Source: Quillaja saponaria
Lineage: Eukaryota > Streptophyta > Magnoliopsida > Fabales > Quillajaceae
Direction: 5' to 3'
DNA: 64,000 bases
Assembly (NCBI GenBank): GCA_029379385.1
Contig: CM055606.1
Span: forward strand, 15,091,142-15,155,141
The notes beneath the pieces were generated by a model that saw only the letters and a list, made by a program, of their open reading frames with translations, was not told the origin of the DNA and did no database searches. This document shows positions 32,701 through 44,379 of the stretch, in pieces (the first letter of the stretch is position 1; every line of letters starts with the position of its first letter). The position numbers and the translations under genes were made by a program.

Positions 32701-35700
32701 CTTCTCTCAAAGTTGACAGCATGTGTAGGGGAAAAGAAGAATCCAACATATCTTCCATGAACAAATTGAATTGCATCATACAGGTGTTCGATCTTAGTTT
32801 GTTTTTGCTTCAAATTCATTTTCTTCTGACCTCGGCAACTAAGTTTGGGTGTCTCTGCATGTTTATACTTTAGATCTTTCTGAATGATATCTGCTTAGTT
32901 AAACCAAACTATTTTCTTTCAATCTTTAAGGTTTAGTTGAGTATTTCTTTATGATTTAAGTTTACAGTCTTGAATTCTCCAAAAACTCCCTGACTGTCAT
33001 TGCAACTTCCGTGTAGTTGTTATGACACAGAAAATGACACTTTAGCTTTCACCAAGGTTGATGCATTTCTTCCAGATAAAGTTCATTATCATGGATCCCT
33101 CAAAGCTTTCCTCCAAATAACTAAGTGGCATGGCCCAGAGGTATTTTTTTGGTTATGATTTATACAAGCCTTTCCAAATGATACATTTGTCTCACCTCCT
33201 TAAATATTGAAATCTTATCCATAATTTCAAATTCTTTTTGGTTGATTTCTAATACTTCATTTCTTATTAGGTGATATATTTTGGAGATCACCTATTTAGC
33301 GACCTGAGAGGGCCCTCAAAGGCCGGTTGGCGCACTGCTGCAATCATCCATGAACTAGAAGTATGTCTGCTGTCAGTTTCTTTTCTATGTGGTTGCTTGT
33401 AGTGACTTTCTTGGAGACTGATACTGGAAGCATATCCCTTTTCATATGCTTCTTATACTGTTCTGTAAGGAAACAGGTACTTATATGAAGGCTACACAAT
33501 ATTCCTTCTGCTGTAGGCATTTAAGCATGTATGTATGAGAGTCTGCCATTGGCCAGCTCCTGATAACAGTTTCTATGATTCTTCTGACTCCCCCTGTGGC
33601 GATGATTGCATACTTGCTTATGTGATTTCATTACTGCTTAATCTGTTCTTAATTAGTATAATACACATTTCGTCAGCTTAGTTGTTGACATGTTTTCCCT
33701 TCTGTTTAAGTGATCTTGAAATTGTTAGTTAGTGAATGTCACTTTGCCATATCATGTCCTTTGATGAGGGATTGCCTATGTCACCTGGTTATTTCGTGGT
33801 TGATTCAGATGTCTCTATGTTGACTATTTCTTTGGTCATCTAGTGGGATGATAGTTACAGTGACATCCCAGGTTTTTGTCTTATTTAGTTGATGCTAAGT
33901 ACTGATTGAGTGCTCGTTTTTAAGAGTGTTTTGACATGGGTTTGGAATGCCTAGCTTACGAAGTTAAGAAACATTGGAGGTGGAGTTTCTTTTGCCCTAG
34001 TATTCCTGGAAGATGGTCTTTGAGTTTCTGATTGAGAATATAAACTTTGATTGTACATGGGATTGAGTCACACAGCAGAAGTTTTAGTGTGTAATGGTCG
34101 CTCATGCAGCATTGTTATTGGGAATATAATAATGATAGACCTGATACGTTTTTGGTCAGATTATGCCTTTGAAGTGCTATTTCAAGTTCATAATTTTCTT
34201 TTTGGTAATGATATGTATGTCGCATATGTTGCAAATAAAAACCAGAGACTTATTAATGTTTATATGGGTTGTTTTGTTAATTACTGCAGAATGAAATACA
34301 TATTCAAAATGCAGATAGCTACCGTTTTGAGCAGGTATACAGAAAGAAGTATTTATTCATCTTGACATCTCTTTTCTTCTTTCTTCTATTATTATTATTA
34401 TTTTTTTTTTTTTGGCTAAAACATCTTGACATTATTCATTTGCAACTAAATACTTTCTCACTATTTTTGATAAGGGATCTTTTTATTATTTTCTCTCTGT
34501 TCAAATTCGATTATCGAGTAATGAAGGTGCTCTTTGCCTTTAAATGCTTTTCCTAATCAGTGATGCTGTTGAGTATAAAGTTCCTTACAATCTGTTAATA
34601 ACATAATGATATTACTTCAATCACGGGCACATAAATAATTAGCTTGTGCTGCAATCTTTTGATAGGGAATGCCTATTTGAAGATTTTCACTTACTTTCCA
34701 GTTTAACTGTGAGGAGGCTACATCTAACCTAGATGTGTCATTGTATTACCTGGATTATTATGGAGTGGCCTACATTTTACATTCAGATGACATATGGATC
34801 TTCAATTTTCATTTACCTTTTTTGTTCCTCGACTTGTCAACAAATGAATTTATTCAAAATGCTTTGAAATGGGTCTGTTATTTTCTTCATATAACTTATG
34901 TCATGGTACATAGAAGTCAGAGAATTTATTGATTTAAAGGAGAAACATGGAAATGGAAAAAAAAAATCCGGAGATTTTTCTGTTTTAATTGATGATGAGC
35001 ACAGGCTTCTTTTTTCTGTCTGTGTTTTGAAGATGCCAAATCTCATGTTCTATTCTTTTCAGCAAAGTAATAAAAGAACTATTGTATCTTATATTATTTT
35101 TCTGTGACAGGCGAAATTTCATATAATGCAAGAATTTCTTGGTAGGCTGCATGCCACTGTAGCTAACAATGAGAGAACTGAAGCTTATAAGTCACTTTTG
35201 GAAGAACTTAACGAAGAGAGGCAAAAGGCACGCAACATAATGAAGAGCATGTTTAATAGATCCTTTGGAGCAACGTTCCTCATAGACACGGGTCAAGAAT
35301 CTGCTTTTGCCTACAACATTCATCAATATGCAGATGTCTATACCAGTAAGCCAGAGAACTTTTTATTCTATTCGCCTGAAGCATGGCTTCATGTTCCATT
35401 CGACATCAAGATCATGCCTCATCATTTGAAGGTTAGATCTATAATTCCTAGCAAAAAAATAATATTTCCTAAGAAACAAGTGTTTTTCTTTTTCCTTTAG
35501 AACTAACGAAAGAAAGGCCTTGAACAACTTGTTAGATATAGAATAGTGCATTCTTAACGTAGTCAAAGATTCAATTACTCTTTTATCGGTCCAAACCATT
35601 ATGGAAAACAAACCATTTCTTAAATTTTTGTAATATACCCTATTGAAAAAGAAAGAGAAAATGAGAAAACAAAGGAGGGCTGGTTAAGACAAAAAGTTGC

Positions 35701-36206
35701 ATGCATATAGTTATAGCCTATAGGCTTCACCTTGTTTGCTGCCTTTGGTAATTAAAACTACTTATGAAATTATTTGCCTTGATATAATCTGCCAATGGCA
35801 ATTGGGTCTAATGGCACCTCCTTATCCTACAAGAACAGAATCAGAGTTGTGGTGTGTGAGACTTAACCAATATAAAAAAGGCACCCAACCCAAATAAGAT
35901 CCCTTCCCTTGCCATTTGGTTTAGGGCTAGGTGTCCTTTAAATTCCCAATTCACAGAAATTTAGTTACTAATTTCTTTTGATTTTAATCTAAGGAATCCA
36001 TGAGCATTTTAAGTGTGATGAATTTCATATATTTCAGTTAGACTTTACCTTTCATTGTGATGGAGCTTACGTGCGGATATCAAATAAATGCTGGAAGATG
36101 ATATATTTTATACATTCTACAGCTTCCTCCTGCAATTTCTATCTGTTCCCCCTCTGATTTGGTCTCCTTTTCTCAGGTTCCTTCAAGCTTGTTCAGAACT
36201 AACTAG
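26707..36206 (+). CDS. HAD-superfamily subfamily IG 5'-nucleotidase (NT5DC-like), 14 exons
   Basis: Exons: 26707-26733, 26854-26887, 27066-27275, 27365-27501, 27601-27750, 29822-29923, 30371-30535, 31551-31661, 32400-32497, 33017-33140, 33271-33360, 34290-34334, 35111-35431, 36177-36206. All are GT-AG and phases join to 547 residues. HAD motif I is FDYDYT (nucleophile D109, D111); motif II is LLTNSP (T296); motif IV is IYFGDHLFSD with D392 and D397. SNLRGPS-type sequence appears as DLRGPSKAGWRT. The C-terminal DTGQESAFAYNIHQYADVYTS block is typical of cytosolic 5'-nucleotidase-like proteins. The N-terminal 30 residues could be an organelle-targeting peptide. It probably dephosphorylates purine nucleotides, but for this plant clade that rests on the fold. 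The long intron 5 (27751-29821) carries a SINE and intron 7 a MITE-like element. The final exon adds only VPSSLFRTN. Length and motifs are complete. Confidence 0.93.
28015..28512. repeat. Low-complexity repeats in intron 5 of the nucleotidase gene
   Basis: A CCCACA/CCCACT-rich stretch (28015-28075) and an AAAAC-type microsatellite with AAACT variants (28418-28512) are about 340 bases apart. Neither is coding. Confidence 0.8.
29177..29352 (+). mobile_element. Au-like tRNA-derived SINE with 16-bp target duplications
   Basis: The body (29193-29336) begins GAGGGCGAGCCTTGGCGCAA, has the pol III A box (TGGCGCAACGG) and B box (ACGGATTCGAGGC), then AACAGCCTCTTTGCAGAAAT and AAGGCTGCGTAC, and ends GAGCTTTG. 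This is the order of the Au SINE family widespread in angiosperms (recognised from memory). Exact 16-base direct repeats AATTTATCCTTCTTGT flank it at 29177-29192 and 29337-29352. At about 144 bases the body is shorter than the usual 180 or so. The middle part before GAGCTT is deleted. It sits in the sense orientation in intron 5. Confidence 0.88.
30590..31387. mobile_element. Probable MITE or TIR-element remnant in intron 7
   Basis: The right end, read in reverse, contains GGGCTAGTTTGGTATG, GGAATGATCATTCC and CTGTTTGGTAGCG. The left end on the plus strand contains GAATGATCATTC and CATTCTTTCGTTTGGTACG. The interior is very AT-rich. The inverted similarity of the ends suggests a decayed TIR element. 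Boundaries and superfamily are uncertain, and it interrupts only the intron. Confidence 0.5.
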
Positions 36207-37359
36207 ATGTAAGTCCTTGATCATCTAAAGTGGTTTGTTCACCAAGGAGTTAGCAATGAGGCCATTTCTTGATTTATGTGGATTCATCTGGGGCAGAAAT
36301 GGTAGGCATACTTGTTGTAGCACTGAGTGCGTTTACTTCCTTCCTTTGTTTTTTCTTTTCTCTGTGTCCATGTAACTACAGTTTAATTTCAGCAAACATA
36401 ATCTCATGTATATAATTTTCTTTTCCAACTAGAAAAAGGAAATGGTAAAATGAATTTTGTGTAAATAGAAAGATGGCTTTTATCTTCACGAAGAAGCTTT
36501 GATGTTAAGTTGTTAACCAAAATGCATTTCTTTGTTTTTGGTATGGCAAAGAGAGAGCTTTTTTTGTTTTCGGTATGGCAAAGAGAAAGCTTTTGTCAGT
36601 CAGTCATTTTATCCAAACTGCTGCTTAAAAGAATGGGTGGAGTTTGTTCTCCAAGGCCTTAGCTACTGGTATGGAGTATTCTATTAATTTAAAGACTCGA
36701 TTCAAATTCGAACTCGCTTTATTTAGAGTAGATAACAAGTCAAACTCAAACCATTCAATTCGTTTCTTGTCTTAGAACTAATCTGAAATTGTATAGTCCA
36801 TTTTATTTAACTAATGTTTGGTTGCAGTAAATAAACTCAATACTAGTGTATTACAAGATATCATACATTGGATAAAAGAGGAAGGGTATCACTGCAGATC
36901 CTCAGAATGTGACAAAGCCAAGTCAGATTAAACTACCAGCACCAATGTTTGTTCCAATTTATTACTTGCCCAACACCCAACTATTTCTCATCTAAAAGGG
37001 AGGCTTTCTCTATTATCTACCTACTTAAACTTAGTTGGCAATTGTCATTAAGTTTCGGTGACTTTTTGGCCTTACGAAGCTTGTCACGTTTAGGACACAA
37101 GCTCTTGGCATATACAAGATGCGTGTGGGAAATTTATAGCAAGTAAAATAAATAACACAACAAATATATGGGGGAAAATAAATTAAAAAACCCAAAAGAG
37201 AAATACTTTCCAACACAAGAAGGTGAGCAGATAGAACGTGTAACGAAATAGCTCACCAACTTTTCCTCTTTCTAGTCTATGCATATGTACAACCTTCAAG
37301 TTCTCCCGCAACTCCTGCATCCTACATAGTAAAGAACATACGCGAGCAGTAGGCAAAAG
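36207..37359. other. Spacer between nucleotidase and dehydrogenase genes
   Basis: It contains the probable 3' UTR of the nucleotidase gene and the promoter of the next gene. A GTTTTCGGTATGGCAAAGAGA-like block is duplicated in tandem near 36534-36590. No gene is recognised. Confidence 0.5.
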
Positions 37360-39331
37360 ATGAAGGATATTGAAGCTGAAAGAAAGCAAATGGAGCAAGA
37401 AAAAGGTACAGCTTGTGTTCTTGGTGCATCCACCTATGTCGGTTTATGGATTGTCAAAGGATTGTTGAGTAGAGGGTATGCAGTTCATGCAGCTATCCAA
37501 AAGAATGGTAACCCATTTCCTCCCTTATTTCTAATTTGACTATTATCCATTTGAAGTCTAGTTTTTGTTATGATGGGTTTTGTAATCTGGGTTTTGGTAC
37601 AGGGGAAACAGAGATAGAGAAGAAAATTAAGGACATGGAGAGATTAGAGGAGAGATTGGTGGTGTTCTCTGTGGATGTTCTAGACTACCGTAGCATTCTT
37701 GTGGCTTTGAAGGGATGCTCTGTTTTATTCTGTTGTTTTGATAGTTCAGATGGATATGATGTAAGTTCTATACTTTGGTAGATTATGCTTTCTCTTTTGG
37801 GTGTGGGGGAAATCATCTTTGTAGCTACAATCTTTGCTTGAATATAGTTATTAGTGATTATTTTATGAATTGGGTAGGAAAAAATGGTGGATTTGGAGGT
37901 GAGAGGAACCATAAATGTGGTGGAAGCATGTGCACAAACTGACGGTATAGAGAAGATTGTGTTCAGTTCTTCATTAACTGCAGCAATATGGAGAGAGAAT
38001 ATCTGTTCTGAGAAGGATGTGGACGAGAAATCATGGAGTGATCAAAACTTTTGCAGGACAAGGAAGGTTTGGAAATGTGTTTTCTTGATCAGCTTCATAT
38101 GTTTTCCTTTTCTTCATTAGAAGATTTTAAATTCCAAATATAGACCATTTTGATGTTATGCAAAATATTTTTGGCCTACATAAATCATAATTCTGTTTGG
38201 CTGTTCTGCATTGGTGATTACCAGATCATATTCTTCCATAAGCACTTTGTCCCTTGGTAATTCTTTTTTGTGTTTTACATGGCCCTTACAAAGTTTTTGA
38301 TCTCTTACGAATCAAATACATTAAAACAGGTAGTTTATTCCTGTTACACGAATTGGCAGACCCTAATCATAGGAAAGGTTCCTAAATCATTTTCATCTCA
38401 CAAAATTTAGTCACAGGAAAGTTTTGTCTAAGCTTTTTGTTGCTGGGATTTCCCCATCAATCTAATTCTCCAATCAAAATATTTTCTATCCGTATTCTGT
38501 AACTCATACACATATTTTCTTTTAAGTGGTATTCTACAAAGAATATGCATTCACCTCACTTGCTTTTCTGTTAACTCATTTGCCTTTGAATTTTATGCAT
38601 CATGTTATCCACCATAAAGTAACACTGGGGAAACTTGTCTACATTGACTAAACAATAATTTGATCTATAAACTTTTCATTTTTATAAATGATAGTTGTGG
38701 TATGCCATGGCAAAGACACTCTCTGAAAAGGCTGCTTGGGCATTGGCTATGGACAGAATGCTGAACATGGTATCAATAAATGCAGGATTGGTTCTCGGAC
38801 CTGGAATTGCACAACAAAATCCTTGGTCAACAATATCCTATCTTAAAGGTATCGTTGCATGCTCTGCTAGAGCATTATACGTTTAGTCCAAATTCAAAAG
38901 AAAACTTTACCTCTAATTTCAATTCCATATGATGTAATATGACATTTACACCTTTCAAACAGGAGCTGATCAAATGTACGAAAATGGAGTCTTAGCATTT
39001 GTCGATGTGAACTTTCTTGCTGATGTTCATATTCGAGCTTTTGAGGATCCCTCCACATGTGGGCGATACTTTTGCTTCAATAAGATAGTGAACACTGAGG
39101 AACAAGCTGTTAAACTTGCAGAAAGACTGAACCCTTTAATAACTTTACCACCAAGGTAAGATAAACCGATGAAAATTGTTATGCATGAGAGGATTAACGA
39201 ATAAAATCATTCAAATGATTCATAATCAATCTTGTGTTATGCTCAGGTATGAATGCCAAGAGGGTGAGGTTTATGCAGAGAGGATCAGAAATAAGAAGTT
39301 ACAGAAGCTGATTGAGGGCACAGCATACTAG
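37360..39331 (+). CDS. Cinnamoyl-CoA reductase-like NAD(P)-binding Rossmann protein, 6 exons
   Basis: Exons: 37360-37507, 37603-37760, 37878-38066, 38695-38848, 38963-39155, 39247-39331, all GT-AG, giving 308 residues. It belongs to the extended short-chain dehydrogenase group with CCR/DFR. VLGASTYVGLWIVKGLLSRGY (20-40) is the nucleotide-binding loop. IEKIVFSSSLTAAIW is the serine-strand region, and YAMAK carries the catalytic Tyr-Lys pair, followed by the INAGLVLGPG segment. The loop has GxxxxxG where classical CCR has GxxGxxG, with Thr at the middle glycine. The CCR signature KNWYCYGK is absent (RKLWYAMAK here), so true cinnamoyl-CoA reductase activity is doubtful. It resembles the Arabidopsis pair At4g30470/At2g23910 as I recall them. 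The substrate is unknown. An internal ATG at codon 11 is an alternative start. Confidence 0.88.
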
Positions 39332-40662
39332 TAGAGGATATCTTGATTCTTCTGATTATATATCAGAAATGTACATTACATAAACTGTTGTCATATAGAA
39401 TTGAGAAATGAATTCCCCGAACGGAATCTCTCCCCCCCCCCCCTCCCCCCTCTCCTTTATTTGTTTGTATTCTTTCTTTCTATGTTTCAACCTATCATAT
39501 AGAATTGAGAAATGAATTCCTTGAATGGAATCCCCCTCCCCCATCTCCTGCAGCCAGTGAGGAGGAAACTAGCAGCAACGGCTTGCTCTTCTACAATGCC
39601 CTCTCAAATTTTAGAATGTGATAAGCCATGGCATCATTGGCATGGCAGTAGCTATTTGATATACATTTCAGAGGAGATGGCTAAATCATTTTCAATTCAC
39701 AAACCATATTTTCCCTTTGTTCCAGGCAAGAGTCACCCCTGGTTCAAGTAAGGAAGCTGCTGAATTTGAATTTGGAAGGAAAATAGAAGTAGAAAAACCT
39801 TAATCTGTGCGGAGAAAGTAGTGCAAACGGCTACTTTTTGTGGCCATTAATAATTGAGAAACAAAGTTGTTAGTCCAAAGAAAATTGCCAAATTTATAAT
39901 TTCACAAAGATTTAGCTAATTAGCATATAACTTTATAATATACTAAGGCCTTCATAACTCCTGATTGAATTTTCTACCTACTGCCTTCTAATCTAGATGA
40001 TACTGACATCTCTCATTATGAAAGAGAAGAGATGTGGTCCATGATAAAATCTACTATAAAAAAGAAAATCTAGATGAAAGGTTTTACCCAAACTCTTCTA
40101 TATATATATATAAATCATTATTTAGTCAATTTTTTTGTAAAAAAATAATTATTAACTCAGCGGTTTACATTTTTATGTAAATAAAGTTTATATAAATTTT
40201 TGAAAACATAACATTTTTGGTTAGACAAGAAACAAATGTAAATGTAAATACTTGATATATTATCTTACTTATCTAATTTCTTTATAATTGAACTAGTAAG
40301 ATAATAAGTTTGACATTCTAAGACCTGTTATAATTTAAAATAAATAAATAAATGACAGTAATACTAGCACAGAAAATAAAATAATATTGTCCAATTCATA
40401 CAGATAAGAGAAAGTGTTATCAAAGGGTGTTATTCGTTTAATTTGCCAGTAATTTTTTTCTTTTTTTTTTTGGTCAAGGAAAAATATATGTGATGTGAAT
40501 CGTGATTTACTTGTCCTTAACTGAAATATTTTCCTCAAGTCAGTCAAATTTTGTAATAATCCAAATGTCTATATCTTTTTCGGCCAGTACTAGAAGTTCC
40601 ATTTCCCAGTTTGTCTTACACCAGTTCCCTCCAAAAAGATCTCTCTTCTTCTCACCGAATCA
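39332..40662. other. Spacer with a short duplicated block and C-tracts
   Basis: TCATATAGAATTGAGAAATG occurs at 39391 and again at 39495, each followed by GAATTCC and a C-rich tract (39431-39447 and 39532-39541). The rest is AT-rich with the promoter of the next gene at the right. No gene seen. Confidence 0.6.
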
Positions 40663-43600
40663 ATGGCGGATAACGAAGATATGCAAGAAATTGACAATTT
40701 TTGGGAAGATGCATGGGAGGAAATAACCCTTGATTTTCTCGACTCGAAGATCGACCAAGGCACATTCTCTCCCTTTCCCTCTCTCTTTTTCTCCTGTATT
40801 TTTTAAAATATTATCGGCATTAATTCCTTTTCTTTTTCTTTGAAGATTTTGCAGTTCAGAACTGTCGAAAATCTGAACGCAAGAAACATAAGAATCGGCG
40901 AATGAATAAAGCAACGGAAATACCTAACTTGATACTCCAATTTCAGGAGGAAAATTGCAGAGAATCTGCTCTAAGAAAACTCAGCACTTTCCTTCTCGAG
41001 GTTTTGTGCCACTGGGAATAGTTCATTCTTGCTCTTTATGGCTTAGTTTATGAGTTCTCTTTTGTGGGTTTTCCTTATATGTTTGGTTTCGAAAAATTAT
41101 TGTTCATTACCAAATTGGGTTTAAATATACTGTTTATACTTCAGATTTCTGTAGTGCTAAACTGAACGTAGTTAGATAACTGGTTGTGGGTTTAGTTTTT
41201 GATTTCTTGTGTGACCCATTTGAAAATTGACTTGTGATGGTTCGTAATTCATGTTTTTGCAATTCTTTCACTTGACGTTCTATGAATAACTTGGTACTTT
41301 CTGAAATGACTCGTTTCATTTGGACAGAAAAGGGAGGAGGATCCAGATAATTACTACTGGACTGCACATATATTGTACAATTCTTGCGGCACAATGACTA
41401 TCTTGCTACAGGTATATTGCATTGAATTATGCCCTTCTCCAGTGGCAGTAGCTTACTTGATATTAGGCATCCTGTTTTGAAGAACGTTAAAACAGAAAAG
41501 GGACTTTATTAGATATTGGATTTTCATACGTGCAAACCATCTCAAACAATTTATTTGTTCAATCTTGGATACTAAGACAGCATGGCTTTATAATATGGGA
41601 CTAAAAAAATTATTTTTCTCATCATTTACTGATTTAAGCTGAGGGCTTTGAAGAATACGCTATATTTTCTGAAACAGGAGTTGTTGACATTTTCAAGAAT
41701 GATGGTTGATGGAAATCTAACTAGAAGAGCATCCAAGCGTCTGATCAATGTTCTCACCCTGTTTCAGGCAATCAATTTTCTTTCTCGGGGTTAAACAAAG
41801 CAGTCTCTTTTGCAATTCCCATACGCTTTTACATGTGGATCCTTCTCTTTTGTTCCTTGTTCCACTATTGATGTTGATGATTATCAACTTGCAGTGCATT
41901 GCTGCTGACAAAGTGACCCGGCATAGTTTCGTTAAATGTAAGTTCTTATGACACTCTTTTATATGAACTTTTGTTTACTAAAGTTTTTTTTTACAACATG
42001 TCTCTGATTAATTATATTCATTGAGTAGCTTCAGTCCCCAGTTTTCTTGTTCCACTGATACTGTTTAAGGCTCCCATGGAGGAATTTGAGAATGTTCGAG
42101 CTGTTGCACTTTCTGTGATAGGCATTCTATGTCAGGTATTACTTTGACATTGCAGTCACTCTAAATATTAATCTCGTGGGATGAAGTTCTCATATACTTT
42201 GCTTGTTCTGAAGGCTAGAGAATCTGACATAATTCAATGGGCTGTCGAAAATAATATGGTCGAAGTTTGCCGAATCAGCATTGAGATTGGAAATGAACTC
42301 TGCAAAGTGGTACAAGACCTTCCACTATTTCCAGTTCTTCCCCTAGATCCTTAGAAAAATATTTGAGCCTGAATGAGCATTTGATTATAGACTTTTGGTA
42401 AACCTCAGTTGGCAGAGTCCTGTTTCTTTTGGGCTGAGTGGATGAAAAACTAAAATAAGTTCCCCACATTGTACTCATATATTCAGTGCAACATTAAATT
42501 CTAGTTTTTGTATTATGTGTATGACTTGTGCTCTAAACATAGATAGCTGTAACTGATTATTCATATATGCCTGCTTGTCCTTCCTTTTTCTCCACCCCCT
42601 CCCTCTCAGTACATTTTGCATATGCTACATGCTTTAATGATAACTAGGCCAAACATTTTAGAGGATCACTTTATACCAATCTGAGTTTAATTCAACGAGT
42701 CAAGCCTAAAATTTGAAGTGCGGCAAGTGTAGATGAAGATATTTTATATTGATGTATTCTTGAATGTGCAATTACATGCTGATACAATTTGAGGACTGTA
42801 GCATATAAGTTGATGTAACTTCTATATCCTTTTTGTTGGTTTGCTGACTATTTGATTGTAAAACAACTTCTTCTCCTCTCATTGTAGACAAAATTTATTT
42901 AAGTGACCCAGAATTAGCTTTAAGCCAATAATCCTAAATGAGACACGCTCACCATTAAGATATGTAGGTTGATTTGATATGAAATGTAATTACAGTTCAT
43001 GTTTCATAGTAAAAAGGTTATTCTTTTCTTGTATCGGCTAATATAAGACCTATTACCAAACAGAACTTGTCATCATTACTTCGTGATAACTCTTGGCTCT
43101 TGCAACAGAAGATGATTCCTTTCCAAGTATATTGACGAATATATGTAATACTACGTTTTGTCTTTGTTTTTTGATAATCAAGTTACAAGTGCAATATTGA
43201 TTTTTAAGTTTGGCCCTAAAAATGGGACTTTTGTGGTAATCAGGGATGGGCTTGTCTTGGAGGTGCCAAAATTATAAACTTTGGTTTCTGAAGGGACACT
43301 ATAATTTAAAAAATGATAGGGTAACATGCAAAAAAAAAATTCCTCATTCTTGTGGGGCCAGGACCCCTGTTGCCCCCCCCAGTTCCGATCATTGGAGTAT
43401 ATACTTTTGTGACCCTGTAGTTATAATGCGAGTCTCAATGTTGATTGTGATTCACCTCTCTTTGGGTTCACAGATAGGAATGCACATAATTGAAGCCATA
43501 ATGCAAGATGATTCAGGATTATCCCACATCTGTAATTCAATGTGTAATCATCTGCTTGAGGAATTGACAGCAACATGGTATTCTCTGGTATATGTCTATA

Positions 43601-44379
43601 TACATTCCCCTTGTTTGTAATCCTCAATCTTTTTATTCTCTTACTTGTCTCAAATTTAAAGATTTCATAAGTTTTGCTTCTCTTTTTTCTGGTAGGTTAC
43701 ATTTTTGACTGTGGATCAAGACTACTCTCCTCGACTCCTATTTCATATAATACGATGCTACATTCTGCTATGTGATAATGTTGGGTAAGCTGCTGCTTTG
43801 AGGGCGTCATTTTGATATCACTACTCTTCTTGCATAAGAAAAGTCAGAATTGTAGGATTTCCAGTCTGGTAAGAGTTCACAATATATATTGACATTTTTC
43901 TGCTGAGATGACCTTGCTTTTATTTCTCAGTCTATTTGAATGAGGCAGTCATCATCAAACTTTACCACTTTGACTTCCCTAGTTGTCTATTTATTTGTGT
44001 TTTTTCTTAATCACATCTTCTCATTTTCAGAAACTGGATTTATTTTCTTCCTTATGTTATGATCTCTCATCCTCATGATCCGTATCCTCGTTCTGTCAAT
44101 GTTAAGCAGGGGATATAATGTTGTCAAAGGGAGCCTACCTGAACCCATTATAAATGGTTCTTTCCACGATATCAGAGAGGTGAGTACTGGTCAATCATAT
44201 GATGTGCTTTTAAAAAGGAAACCGATTTTTTTTCTTTTCTGAAGTTTCCTAATATCTGGGGTCTATTGGCTTTTGCTTTTCCCAAATAACAGAGGTTCCC
44301 TCTAATTGAAAGTTTGATTCAACAACTTCTGCTGACAGTTGGTAAGATCGATAGAAGCATTCCAGCTTCTCCACACTAG
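40663..44379 (+). CDS. CNOT9/CAF40/Rcd1-like subunit of the CCR4-NOT complex, divergent, 11 exons
   Basis: Exons: 40663-40759 (or 40795), 40846-41000, 41328-41411, 41678-41767, 41895-41937, 42029-42135, 42214-42309, 43474-43587, 43696-43784, 44110-44179, 44293-44379. With the shorter exon 1 the product is 343 residues. From about residue 60 it follows the Rcd1 armadillo fold: LILQFQEENCRESALRKLS, AHILYNSCGTMTILLQ, INVLTLFQCIAADKVTRHSF, PSFLVPLILFKAPMEEFENV, RAVALSVIGILCQ, IGMHIIEAIMQDDSGLSHIC, and SPRLLFHIIRCYILLCDN. This orders like the CNOT9 family, a scaffold in mRNA deadenylation, but is well diverged and has an acidic N-terminal extension (MADNEDMQEIDNFWEDAWEE) and a Lys/Arg-rich stretch. 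The exon 4/5 intron has GC-AG ends. The intron after exon 1 is either an 86-base GC-AG or a 50-base GT-AG; the former has a more usual length. Confidence 0.88.

Noticed and set aside
32625..32873. 82-codon single-exon gene inside intron 9
   Set aside because: No start context or domain; the coding-like middle is better treated as a possible cassette exon.
43236..43390. Transposon end (GGGGCCAGGACCCCTGTTGCC-like) in intron 7 of the CNOT9-like gene
   Set aside because: It looks like a repeat remnant of hAT type, but without a partner end or target duplication it could not be defined.
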